5,991 nt of DNA, from assembly GCA_005800795.1 (NCBI GenBank), contig SYEN01000164.1, positions 1 to 5,991 on the forward strand, written 5' to 3'. The notes beneath the pieces are model-generated. The model worked only from the letters and a program-made list of their open reading frames with translations, was not told the origin of the DNA and did no database searches. Made by a program: the position numbers and the translations under genes. Positions 1-5,654 of the stretch are shown piece by piece. Numbering within the stretch: position 1 is the stretch's first letter; the number at the start of each line of letters is the position of its first letter. Origin of the DNA: Burkholderiales bacterium. Its GTDB lineage: Bacteria > Pseudomonadota > Gammaproteobacteria > Burkholderiales > SG8-41.

Positions 1-228
1 AACGAGGTGAAACTCCTTAAAGCCATTGTTCATGCGCCACGGCAAAGTCCAGCCGTTGAGCGTGACCACCGGGTTGTAGGGGCGGCCATCCGGCGGTGTC
101 AGCGGCGGCATGGTATCGGCGTTGTTACTCGTCGGCGCTTCGGGTACTGCACCCTGTGCGGCCTTGCTTACTGTGGCAGCGGTGAGCAGTGCTGCGCCTG
201 CGCGAAGAAAGTTGCGGCGTGGATTCAT
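1..228 (-). CDS. Multicopper oxidase (copper oxidase), N-terminal 76 residues, cut by window edge
   Basis: The visible part is a Tat-type signal peptide (RRNFLRAGAALL, residues 4-15) followed by a Pro-rich linker and the block PPDGRPYNPVVTLNGWTLPW (residues 45-64). That block matches, from memory, the entry into the first cupredoxin domain of bacterial copper oxidases of the CopA/CumA kind. Such enzymes fold in the cytoplasm, leave by the Tat route and oxidise Cu(I) to the less toxic Cu(II) in the periplasm. The copper-ligand HxH and HCH motifs lie beyond the window and cannot be checked. The ATG at 228 is preceded by AGGA (236-239) at 7-nt spacing; this site overlaps the stop codon of the upstream gene, so translation is probably coupled. 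It is the last visible gene of the copper operon. The family call is fairly firm; the exact subfamily is not. Confidence 0.85.
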   Translation of the reverse strand, partial: MNPRRNFLRAGAALLTAATVSKAAQGAVPEAPTSNNADTMPPLTPPDGRPYNPVVTLNGWTLPWRMNNGFKEFHLV

Positions 229-237
229 GGCGGTTTC

Positions 238-768
238 CTAACGGGGGAACGGGCTGGCGTCTGGCTGTGCAACGCCGTAGCCACGCAGTTGCACGTAACG
301 ATTGACTTGCTCTTCGGTCAGCAGCGCTCGCATGCGGCGGTGCGTTTCCAGATGCGACAGGCGATACTCCCCCTGTATTGCGGCCACCACTCGCACCTGT
401 TGCGCGAGGACGTTTTCTTCAGCGGCAGCTTGCGCGAACAGCCGATCCAGCGTGCGTTCGGCATTCACCAGTTTTTCACCGATAGCGCGCGCCTCGGCCT
501 TGTGCGTGTGCATCAGATTTTCGGTGGCCTTGCGCTGCTCCGGCGTGAGCGTCAGGCGATCAGCAAGTTCCAGCACGTGCATGGGGCCCGGATAGCGGTT
601 TAGCTCAGCCGCGCGCGCGTAACCCAGCCCGGCGCCGGCACGGTATTGTGAAACTTCTGCCGTCGACAGCGCTTTGATTTCGCGTGTCTGCTGACCAGCG
701 TACTGGGTGTGCTGCGCGTGCGCAGTCAATGCGCTGAACGAGAACAGGAATGCCAGAAAGAACTTCAT
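238..768 (-). CDS. Periplasmic LTxxQ-motif protein, Spy/CpxP-like heavy-metal sensor
   Basis: This is a 176-residue exported protein. It has a Sec signal peptide (hydrophobic residues 3-16, probable cleavage after AHA at 16-18) and a largely helical, charged mature part. Two LTxxQ motifs are seen, LTPEQ at 74-78 and LTEEQ at 150-154. This is the hallmark of Spy/CpxP/CnrX-type proteins, which act as periplasmic chaperones or metal sensors. Candidate metal ligands cluster near each motif: M63-H64, M86/H87/H89 before and inside the first helix, and H139/H143/M146 before the second LTxxQ. The conserved-looking stretch ELNRYPGPMHVLELAD (55-70) matches my memory of proteins annotated as periplasmic heavy-metal sensors next to copper oxidases. 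The ATG at 768 has a good AGGAG (776-780), 7 nt away. It lies 22 nt after the TolC-like gene and 9 nt before the copper oxidase, inside the same operon. Metal sensing is inferred; no partner sigma or anti-sigma factor is visible. Confidence 0.8.
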   Translation of the reverse strand: MKFFLAFLFSFSALTAHAQHTQYAGQQTREIKALSTAEVSQYRAGAGLGYARAAELNRYPGPMHVLELADRLTLTPEQRKATENLMHTHKAEARAIGEKLVNAERTLDRLFAQAAAEENVLAQQVRVVAAIQGEYRLSHLETHRRMRALLTEEQVNRYVQLRGYGVAQPDASPFPR

Positions 769-790
769 GTGTATGCTCCTGAAAATGGGA

Positions 791-2203
791 TCAATGATCG
801 CCCGCGCTGCCGCTTGCGGCAGGCGAAGGGCTGCTGGTTAACATGAGCGCGCCCGGCGATTTGCCGGTGAGCGCCAGGTTCAGATTGGCTTCTGCCAGCC
901 AGAAATCGCGCCGCGCGTCGATGGCGGCCGTGACCGCCGCAATCTGCTGCCTTGCGTCGGCGAGCAGTTCAAACACGCTCATCAACATGCCGTTGTAACG
1001 CAGCAGCACTTCCTCGGAAATGTTCTTGCGCAGCGGCACGATTTCATCGCGGTAGTGGCGCGCGAGATCGTACGCGGTGCGGTACGCGCCGTAGGCTTCT
1101 CGCACTTCCGAACGCGCACGCACGGCGGTATCGGCTGCGCGATGCACCGCTTGCATATAGGCATGCTCCGCACGCGCGACTTTGGCGCCACCCCAATCAA
1201 AAATCGGCAGCCGCAGTTCGATTTCATAGCCGGTTTGACGCGGCTCGTGGGATTCGCTGTTGCGCTGATAACCCACCTCGAACACATTGAGAAAACCGGT
1301 GGCGCGCGTCAGCCCCATAGACGACGCAAGATTTTCCGCTTCCTGCACGCTGCCGCGCACATCGAGCCGGGTCTTGATCGCCTGCGCTTCGAGATCGCGC
1401 GCTTCACGCAAGGCACGTGCGTCTTTCGGCAAATCAGGCAAGCGGGCCGGCAGGGTGAACCGGGTGTCGTCACCCCACAGCCCCATCAGCCGCGTGAGTT
1501 TTTCGCGTTCGCTGATGGCGCTTTGCCGGGCGCGGGCGAGTTGCGCTGTGGCCTCGGCGTAAAACACCTGCTCGCGAGCGTGATCGAGCTTGCTGAAATT
1601 ACCCGCAGCCGCCATGCGGCGCGCGAGTTCGGCGCTGGCCTCGGCGGCTTCTCTTACCTGAACGGCGTAGGTCGCGGATTCCTGCGCCGCCACCGCGGCC
1701 ACCCACGCGCGGCGCGTGTCGGCTGCAAGCTGAATCACTTCACCGGCGACACGACCTTGCGTCAACCCCACACGGCGTCGTTCGAGTTCCGTGCGCAGCG
1801 GCATGGTAATCAGTCCCAGCACGTCGAAGAGGAAGGTGCGCTCGATTTCGATTTCATCCGCGCGCCGCAGCCGTGAGAACGAAAAGCCTGGATTGCGCAG
1901 CCGGCCAGCCTGCACCAGATCGGCCTCGGCAATCCCCAACTCGGCATAGGCCGCCTGCAAGCCTCGATTGTTGAGCAGCGCGATTTTCACTGCTTCGTCC
2001 GCAGCCAGCGGTTTCACCAGCAAGGCGCGTGTGGCCGTGTGGGCGGATTTTTCGTCGGCGTCGTTGCGCAGCCACACCGCCTCCTGCCCGATGCGAGGGC
2101 GCGTCAGATCGTTTACGACAGTCATGCCGCCGTCGCGCGAAAACGTGGTGCAGCCCGCGAGCAGCGCCACGGAGCTTATCGTAAGTATTTGTTTTTTAAT
2201 CAC
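791..2203 (-). CDS. TolC-family outer-membrane efflux lipoprotein
   Basis: This 470-residue protein has the full length expected of a TolC/OprM-type outer-membrane channel, which trimerises to carry substrates from periplasm to exterior. A lipobox LLAGC puts the acylated cysteine at residue 18, so it is an outer-membrane lipoprotein as in CusC. Recognisable repeats of the family are NNRGLQAAYAELG (78-90) with RNP (103-105) in the first half, then LPIFDWGG (332-339), LRYNGMLMSVFELL (401-414) and DFWLAEANLNLAL (433-445). The helices between are Ala/Arg/Glu-rich and likely coiled coil. The start is GTG at 2203; its first base pairs overlap the previous gene's TGA (GTGA, 2200-2203), so it is probably translated by coupling. 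No RND pump or membrane-fusion protein is adjacent in the window. Its position between small exported proteins and a copper oxidase suggests export of copper or of a copper-bound product. The family is clear; the substrate is inferred. Confidence 0.9.
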   Translation of the reverse strand: MIKKQILTISSVALLAGCTTFSRDGGMTVVNDLTRPRIGQEAVWLRNDADEKSAHTATRALLVKPLAADEAVKIALLNNRGLQAAYAELGIAEADLVQAGRLRNPGFSFSRLRRADEIEIERTFLFDVLGLITMPLRTELERRRVGLTQGRVAGEVIQLAADTRRAWVAAVAAQESATYAVQVREAAEASAELARRMAAAGNFSKLDHAREQVFYAEATAQLARARQSAISEREKLTRLMGLWGDDTRFTLPARLPDLPKDARALREARDLEAQAIKTRLDVRGSVQEAENLASSMGLTRATGFLNVFEVGYQRNSESHEPRQTGYEIELRLPIFDWGGAKVARAEHAYMQAVHRAADTAVRARSEVREAYGAYRTAYDLARHYRDEIVPLRKNISEEVLLRYNGMLMSVFELLADARQQIAAVTAAIDARRDFWLAEANLNLALTGKSPGALMLTSSPSPAASGSAGDH

Positions 2204-2499
2204 TTTTTATGCCCCGGTGGATGCGGTGCGGCGGGCTTGCCCGTAGCACCTGATGCGCCGCCGACAATTCCAATGTGGCCGCCAGCCTTGTGCACCTCGT
2301 CGTTCAGTTCACGCCAAGGCGCTAGCTTTTGCTCGCGGTAGGGCTGGTAGCCGTCAAACGCGGATTGATAGCGCACGTCAGGCACGCGCGCGGCAGGGTC
2401 ACTCACCAACGCCGGCTTGCGTTCCTGAGCGTGCGCAAACGTGGTGAATAGCGGCAACACCACCAGCAACGCAAGCGCTATTTTCAGATTGCAATACAT
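2200..2499 (-). CDS. Small exported protein of unknown function in copper operon
   Basis: This is a 99-residue protein with a clear Sec signal peptide (hydrophobic 7-21, cleavage probably after AHA at 22-24). The mature part is about 75 residues. It holds a central block DVRYQSAFDGYQPYREQ (41-57) plus APWRELNDEV (60-69), then a Gly-rich stretch with H70 and H75 and a Pro/His/Lys tail containing H93 and H97. I recall similar short proteins beside TolC and copper oxidase genes in beta-proteobacteria, without a known biochemical role; the C-terminal histidines could bind copper. The ATG at 2499 is chosen over an in-frame upstream ATG (2595). It has GAGGA at 2505-2509 with 5-nt spacing and begins directly at the signal peptide, whereas the longer form would read through a hairpin region. 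Its stop overlaps the next gene's start. Confidence 0.72.
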   Translation of the reverse strand: MYCNLKIALALLVVLPLFTTFAHAQERKPALVSDPAARVPDVRYQSAFDGYQPYREQKLAPWRELNDEVHKAGGHIGIVGGASGATGKPAAPHPPGHKK

Positions 2500-2504
2500 G
2501 ATGA

Positions 2505-2509
2505 TCCTC
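2505..2509 (-). promoter_or_regulatory. Ribosome binding site deciding the start at 2499
   Basis: GAGGA on the minus strand lies 5 nt before the ATG at 2499. This supports the shorter form of the small exported protein over the in-frame ATG at 2595. Confidence 0.6.
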
Positions 2510-2561
2510 GTCAAAGGGTCGTGAGCGAGCGCAGACAGCACGCACGCGAGCACGAAGACAG

Positions 2562-2593
2562 AAAAACCCATTGGGCGCGCCGGAATGCGCGCC
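2562..2593 (-). terminator. GC hairpin with downstream T5 tract; possible intraoperon attenuator
   Basis: Perfect 7-bp arms (plus strand GGCGCGC at 2574-2580 and GCGCGCC at 2587-2593) flank a 6-nt loop. Reading on the minus strand, the direction of the operon, the stem is followed after 7 nt by five T residues (2566-2562). The distance to the T tract is longer than in a textbook rho-independent terminator. A leaky terminator, an mRNA-stabilising stem, or a processing site between the first and second genes are all possible. No terminator activity can be proven from sequence. Confidence 0.4.
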
Positions 2594-2614
2594 ACCCGTT
2601 ACGTCAGACGGGGA

Positions 2615-2992
2615 TCAACCGCGCGGCGGGCGGTCGGGAGAGTCGGGAATGTATAGCGTCGCCAGAGGCAACACAAACTGCGACACGTCGCCGAATTTGC
2701 GGGCGACAGGGGGAACCAGCGCATTGGACACCGCATTCATCACTTGGTGGCAACAAGCGTGCGGGGCAAGATCGCCCGCATGGTCGCCGCCATCACCCTG
2801 CTGCTGGTGTGCGGGCACAGAAGCGTGATCCAAAGCCTGTTGTGCAGGCTCACCCGTTTGCGCATGACACGGCATGGCTGTCATATCGGCTGGATTCATC
2901 GCGCGATGCACCGGTGCAAACACAGCAGCAATACCCTGTATTGGCAAAATTAACGCCAACAGAAGGATGAGCAGGGTACGTGTGCGGGACAT
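2615..2992 (-). CDS. Small exported Met/His/Cys-rich protein, likely copper-binding, first gene of the operon
   Basis: This is a 125-residue protein beginning with a strong Sec signal or single membrane segment (LLILLLALILPIQGIAA, 7-23). The mature part is unusually rich in soft-metal ligands: H29, M32, M37, then M40-P-C42-H43, H56, H62, H71, and the cluster H78-A-C80-C81-H82 followed by M85. The C-terminus ends FVLPLATLYIPDSPDRPPRG (106-125), which I associate with uncharacterised small proteins at the head of betaproteobacterial copper operons. A periplasmic copper-binding role is inferred from composition and neighbours. The start is uncertain: ATGs at 3004, 3001 and 2992 are in frame and none has a strong Shine-Dalgarno. 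I chose 2992 because it starts right at the signal peptide. The frame also opens at a TTG at 3028, which is unlikely. It is followed by a 115-nt gap with a hairpin. Confidence 0.68.
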   Translation of the reverse strand: MSRTRTLLILLLALILPIQGIAAVFAPVHRAMNPADMTAMPCHAQTGEPAQQALDHASVPAHQQQGDGGDHAGDLAPHACCHQVMNAVSNALVPPVARKFGDVSQFVLPLATLYIPDSPDRPPRG

Positions 2993-3029
2993 GTCTGGCA
3001 TCATAGCTTGCGCGGGGTATCTATGCAAT

Positions 3030-3055
3030 GACCGGGTCGGGGATGATTAGTTCCC
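3030..3055 (-). promoter_or_regulatory. Weak candidate ECF-sigma-type promoter for the copper operon
   Basis: On the minus strand GGGAAC (3055-3050) is followed after 17 nt by GTC (3032-3030). This resembles the GGAAC...GTC layout of ECF (extracytoplasmic function) sigma promoters and would place transcription start shortly before the first gene. No good sigma-70 pair, and no CueR- or CopR-like box, was recognised in the same gap. Short motifs like this arise by chance, so this is only a candidate. Confidence 0.2.
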
Positions 3056-3064
3056 GCAGATTAC

Positions 3065-3148
3065 CGGAAGATCGCATCGAATCAGAGCAATCGCGCAGGC
3101 CACCCAAGGCACCACTAGCACAGCCGGTATCCCGGCGACGATCTTCCG
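3065..3148. repeat. 10-bp inverted repeat pair enclosing a small GC hairpin
   Basis: CGGAAGATCG at 3065-3074 and its exact reverse complement at 3139-3148 are separated by 64 bp. Just inside the second arm is a 5-bp stem with a 4-nt loop (GCCGGTATCCCGGC, 3123-3136). They lie in the gap between the solute-binding protein gene and the copper operon, both on the minus strand. The set could be a weak terminator for the former or regulatory structure for the latter. There is no T tract after the small stem. Confidence 0.3.
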
Positions 3149-3172
3149 CGCTGTTCGTTCTGCCCCAATACG

Positions 3173-4225
3173 CTAGGGCACCATTCCCAGTGGCTTCGCA
3201 TCGCGTGCCCAGCGGGCCAGTTCACGCCGCAGGAATACGCGTGTTGCATCCCGGGTATTCGGAAAAGTTTCTATATCCAGTTCGAGCGCTCGGCTTTTGA
3301 AGTCGGCCTGTGCGACTACGGCGGAAAGATCGCGATGCACCTTGGCCTCAACTGCTTCCGGCATGCGCGCGGGGCCGATAAACATCCACCATTCAACGTG
3401 ATCAAATCCCGGTACGCCGGATTCGGCGAGTGTGGGCACATCCGGCATGGTCTGAAAGCGCTTGGGGCTGGTAACGGCTATCGCCCGCAGCCGCCCGGAA
3501 CGAATGTGTTGCCCGAATGACGTGGGTGAGGCCATCAGCATGGGAACTTGCCCGGCGAGAAGATCAATCATGGCCGGTGCGCCGCCTTTGTAAGGCACAT
3601 GAGTCAAATCGAGACCCGCTGCCCGCTTGAGCGCTTCCATCGCGCGATGGCCATTGGTGCTCGGCCCGGGGCTGGCATAGGCGTACTTGCCGGGGCTCGA
3701 CTTGACCAGGGCAATAAATTCCGCTGGCGTGCGCGCCGGGAACTCGGCACGCACGGTCAGCACGGAAGGCGCTGCGGCGAAATACAAAATGGGGGACAAA
3801 TCACGCTGGGTGTCGTAGCGCAAATCGTTGCGCACTGCAGGGTTGGTGGCGAGTGTACTGCCCAGCAAGCCCAGGGTATGGCCATCCGCGGTCGCGCGCG
3901 CAATGGCTTCGGTGGCGATCACCGCGCCGCCGCCGGTGCGGTTTTCGACGATGACGTTCTGCTTCCATAGTGGCAGCAGGCGCTCGCCCGCCATGCGCGC
4001 CATGACATCCTGCGCCCCGCCCGGCCCCGAGGACAAAATAATGCGCACCGGTTTAGCCGGAAAATCGCTTTGCGCATGAGTGGCGAACGCCGCGCAACAC
4101 AGCAGCACCAGGGCGGCGAAACGTGTTGGAGTTGCCACGGCCAGCCGTTGTATCCGGCGGAAATATCGGCCATTCAGACCATCCGGCCTGACCTGAATGG
4201 CGGTTTGCTCCATCTGGGAATGCAT
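3173..4225 (-). CDS. Bug-family (TTT, TctC-like) periplasmic solute-binding protein
   Basis: This 350-residue protein has an extended n-region and a Sec signal core (AALVLLCCAAF, 37-47; cleavage near THAQ at 49-52). Family features follow in order: FPAKPVRIIL at the mature N-terminus, GPGGAQDVMAR (67-77, the glycine-rich ligand loop with its aspartate), VENRTGGG (93-100), DGHTL (114-118), YASPGPSTNGH (183-193) and HVPYKGGAP (209-217). These proteins bind carboxylates, amino acids or related small molecules in the periplasm for TctA/TctB-type transporters; many are orphan, as this one is here. The ATG at 4225 is chosen because AGAGGA lies at 4236-4241. The frame opens further upstream (to 4324), but that part overlaps the promoter region and palindrome. 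The gene diverges from an M19 hydrolase, suggesting a shared substrate pathway. The family is certain; the ligand is unknown. Confidence 0.93.
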   Translation of the reverse strand: MHSQMEQTAIQVRPDGLNGRYFRRIQRLAVATPTRFAALVLLCCAAFATHAQSDFPAKPVRIILSSGPGGAQDVMARMAGERLLPLWKQNVIVENRTGGGAVIATEAIARATADGHTLGLLGSTLATNPAVRNDLRYDTQRDLSPILYFAAAPSVLTVRAEFPARTPAEFIALVKSSPGKYAYASPGPSTNGHRAMEALKRAAGLDLTHVPYKGGAPAMIDLLAGQVPMLMASPTSFGQHIRSGRLRAIAVTSPKRFQTMPDVPTLAESGVPGFDHVEWWMFIGPARMPEAVEAKVHRDLSAVVAQADFKSRALELDIETFPNTRDATRVFLRRELARWARDAKPLGMVP

Positions 4226-4235
4226 CGTATTCTTA

Positions 4236-4241
4236 TCCTCT
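4236..4241 (-). promoter_or_regulatory. Ribosome binding site deciding the start at 4225
   Basis: AGAGGA on the minus strand lies 10 nt before the ATG at 4225. It supports that start over in-frame ATGs at 4213, 4273 and 4324 for the Bug-type binding protein. Confidence 0.55.
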
Positions 4242-4290
4242 GGACAGATTGACCTGCGGACAACAGGCGCCATCAGTATGCCGCATTTCA

Positions 4291-4307
4291 GCCAGGACAA
4301 TCCTGGC
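4291..4307. promoter_or_regulatory. Perfect 17-bp palindrome in divergent intergenic region; candidate operator
   Basis: GCCAGGACAATCCTGGC has two exact 7-bp arms around a CAA centre. It lies between the divergent starts at 4225 and 4415, 65 bp from the first and 107 bp from the second. Dyads of this size in a divergent promoter region are typical sites for dimeric regulators such as GntR, LysR or TetR types, but no regulator gene is in the window and I do not recognise the sequence as a known box. An alternative is a transcript hairpin: on the plus strand TTTTT follows 6 nt after the stem. Confidence 0.45.
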
Positions 4308-4379
4308 GGGACATTTTTCAACACCCCCTGACCGGTATCCCAACAAAAGGGAAAATGATTCCGCTGTACGGCACAAGGG

Positions 4380-4385
4380 TATCAT
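4380..4385 (+). promoter_or_regulatory. Candidate -10 element for the M19 hydrolase gene
   Basis: TATCAT matches the sigma-70 -10 consensus at five of six positions and ends 29 nt before the chosen ATG at 4415. No good -35 hexamer is found at 16-18 bp spacing, so the call is weak. If translation instead began at the ATG at 4355, this element would be internal. Confidence 0.22.
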
Positions 4386-4414
4386 TGCGCACGGAGCCTG
4401 ACAGAACGAAACCC

Positions 4415-5479
4415 ATGCAGCGCCGATCCTTTCTCCTTGCAGCCGCCAGCCTGTATGCCACCGGCCCAATTTCAGCTTGGGCGCAAACCCGTGTACCGAT
4501 AGCCGACGTGCACACACACTATGGCCTGATTTCGCGCAAACTGCCCGATTCGGGTCTTGCTGATGATATGCGTGCACAGGGCGTTGCCTTGGTGGCATGG
4601 AAGCATGTCGCGGATGGACGCTGGATACGACGTACATCGAACGGCATAGAGCAGGTTCGCGAGCCCGCGCCGGGTGCTGTCGCACGCTTTTTCAATGAGC
4701 GCTTGCAGCTCATGCAGGCTTACGCGTCAGCGCACAAGCTGCGCGTGGTACTCACCCGCGCAGATGTGGATGCCTGCGTGAGCGGGGACGCTGGCATGGT
4801 GCTCGCCTGCGAAGGAGCGGATTTTCTGGAAGGCCGCGTCGAAGATTTGCGTGCGGCATTCGATTTGGGGCTGCGGCATTTGCAGTTCGTGCATTACATC
4901 CGCTCACCAGTGGGAGATTTTCAGACGGCAGCACCTGTGCATCATGGATTCAGCGAGATGGGCAAACGGCTGATTGAAGCGTGCAACACGATGGGCGTGC
5001 TGGTCGATCTGGCGCACAGCACAGGCGTGGCGGTCAATCAAGCGCTGGAAATCGCAAAAGCGCCCGTGATCTGGTCGCACGGCTGGGTGGATACGGAGGA
5101 AGGCACTTGGCGGGATTCATCCGGCCTCTTGCGCCGCCGGTTGTCGCTGGCGCACGCAAAGAAAATCGCCGCACGTGGCGGGGTGATCGGCTTGTGGGGG
5201 CTGGGCGCGGCACGCCCCGGCGGTCCATGGAACGTAACGGCGCGCGACACCCAAGGCTATGCGCGCGAACTGGCAAATCTGGTCAACTCAATCGGTGCGG
5301 ATCACGTGGCACTGGGCACGGATATTGAAGGCGTCGGCCCGAACTGGGTGGTCAACAACTATGCAGATGTGCGGCGCGTAATCGAACATCTGGAAGATTT
5401 AAGGCTGGGCGCGGCGGTGATTGAGCGCGTGGCATACGCAAACTATGCGCGGGTGTTAAAGGCCGCGCTGGCATCGTGA
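4415..5479 (+). CDS. Exported M19-family (membrane dipeptidase-like) metallohydrolase
   Basis: This 354-residue protein begins with a Tat-like or Sec signal (RRSFLLAAASL, 3-13; cleavage near AWAQ, 21-24), so it acts in the periplasm. The mature part matches family M19, binuclear zinc enzymes that hydrolyse dipeptides, D-amino-acid dipeptides or related amides and lactams. Probable metal ligands are H33 and H35 in DVHTHY, E133 in CEGADF, H201 in DLAHS, H222 in WSHGW and D303 in GTDIEGV. Classical members have HxD in the first motif, so H35 replacing aspartate is a departure. The C-terminal YANYARVL (341-348) corresponds to the usual G-N-x-x-R-V end, with alanine for glycine. The start at 4415 is chosen because it begins at the twin-arginine signal. 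An upstream in-frame ATG (4355) has a better AAGGG site and would add 20 residues. The gene is divergent from the Bug binding protein. The family is confident; the substrate is unknown. Confidence 0.88.
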   Translation: MQRRSFLLAAASLYATGPISAWAQTRVPIADVHTHYGLISRKLPDSGLADDMRAQGVALVAWKHVADGRWIRRTSNGIEQVREPAPGAVARFFNERLQLMQAYASAHKLRVVLTRADVDACVSGDAGMVLACEGADFLEGRVEDLRAAFDLGLRHLQFVHYIRSPVGDFQTAAPVHHGFSEMGKRLIEACNTMGVLVDLAHSTGVAVNQALEIAKAPVIWSHGWVDTEEGTWRDSSGLLRRRLSLAHAKKIAARGGVIGLWGLGAARPGGPWNVTARDTQGYARELANLVNSIGADHVALGTDIEGVGPNWVVNNYADVRRVIEHLEDLRLGAAVIERVAYANYARVLKAALAS

Positions 5480-5603
5480 AAGCGTTTGTTCAAGAGCATA
5501 CTCGAAGACCTTTTCTTCAAGGACGCGCACCGCATCGCGTCTGGTGATTGAGCGCGACTATCACTACACAAGGCGGGGCCGGAGTGGAATCCGGGAGGAG
5601 CCG
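5480..5603. other. Intergenic stretch without recognisable gene
   Basis: These 124 bp follow the M19 hydrolase stop. I find no convincing stem with T tract, no tRNA and no family-like peptide. A short frame from a GTG at 5544 to a TGA at 5637-5639 runs into the damaged DUF1801 start region and looks non-coding. A purine-rich GGGAGGAG (5593-5600) at the right end could be the ribosome binding site of the DUF1801 gene. Confidence 0.5.
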
Positions 5604-5654
5604 CTGATCCAGCACCCGGGGCGTTGCCGCGAAGTTTGACGCCTATCCGCCCCC
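5604..5654 (+). pseudogene. N-terminal remnant of the DUF1801 gene, split over frames
   Basis: Read with two frame changes, this stretch encodes a peptide like (L)IQHP-GVAAKFDAYPPP. That is the N-terminal pattern I expect for DUF1801 proteins, continuing directly into VRDKLMALRELI at 5655. LIQHP is in the same frame as the main body, GVAAKFDAYPP is in a different frame, and the main-frame reading through it hits TGA at 5637-5639. The breaks fall at the G4 run (5618-5621, one base too many) and the C5 run (5650-5654, one base too few). The expected ATG reads CTG (5604-5606), just after GGGAGGAG (5593-5600). This is either a real lesion or sequencing error. Confidence 0.5.

Noticed and set aside
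7..603. Plus-strand 198-codon open frame
   Set aside because: It lies antisense to the copper oxidase and LTxxQ genes, is Arg/Cys/His-rich, and has no recognisable domain; a GC-rich shadow.
1055..1876. Plus-strand 273-codon open frame
   Set aside because: Entirely antisense to the TolC-family gene, which has clear family motifs; the plus-strand product looks like nothing known.
2521..2970. Plus-strand 149-codon open frame
   Set aside because: Antisense to the small Met/His/Cys-rich gene and the hairpin gap; composition typical of a shadow frame, no signal peptide or domain.
3124..4341. CCGGTATCCC occurring directly repeated at 3124-3133 and 4332-4341, flanking the solute-binding protein gene
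   Set aside because: A 10-bp direct repeat this far apart in GC-rich DNA can be chance, and there are no insertion-sequence ends or transposase.
4233..4685. Minus-strand 150-codon open frame across the divergent promoter region
   Set aside because: It overlaps both the intergenic palindrome and the start of the M19 gene, and shows no family features.
5544..5639. Short plus-strand frame starting at GTG 5544
   Set aside because: About 31 codons, no recognisable family, and its end is explained as an out-of-frame reading of the damaged DUF1801 start.
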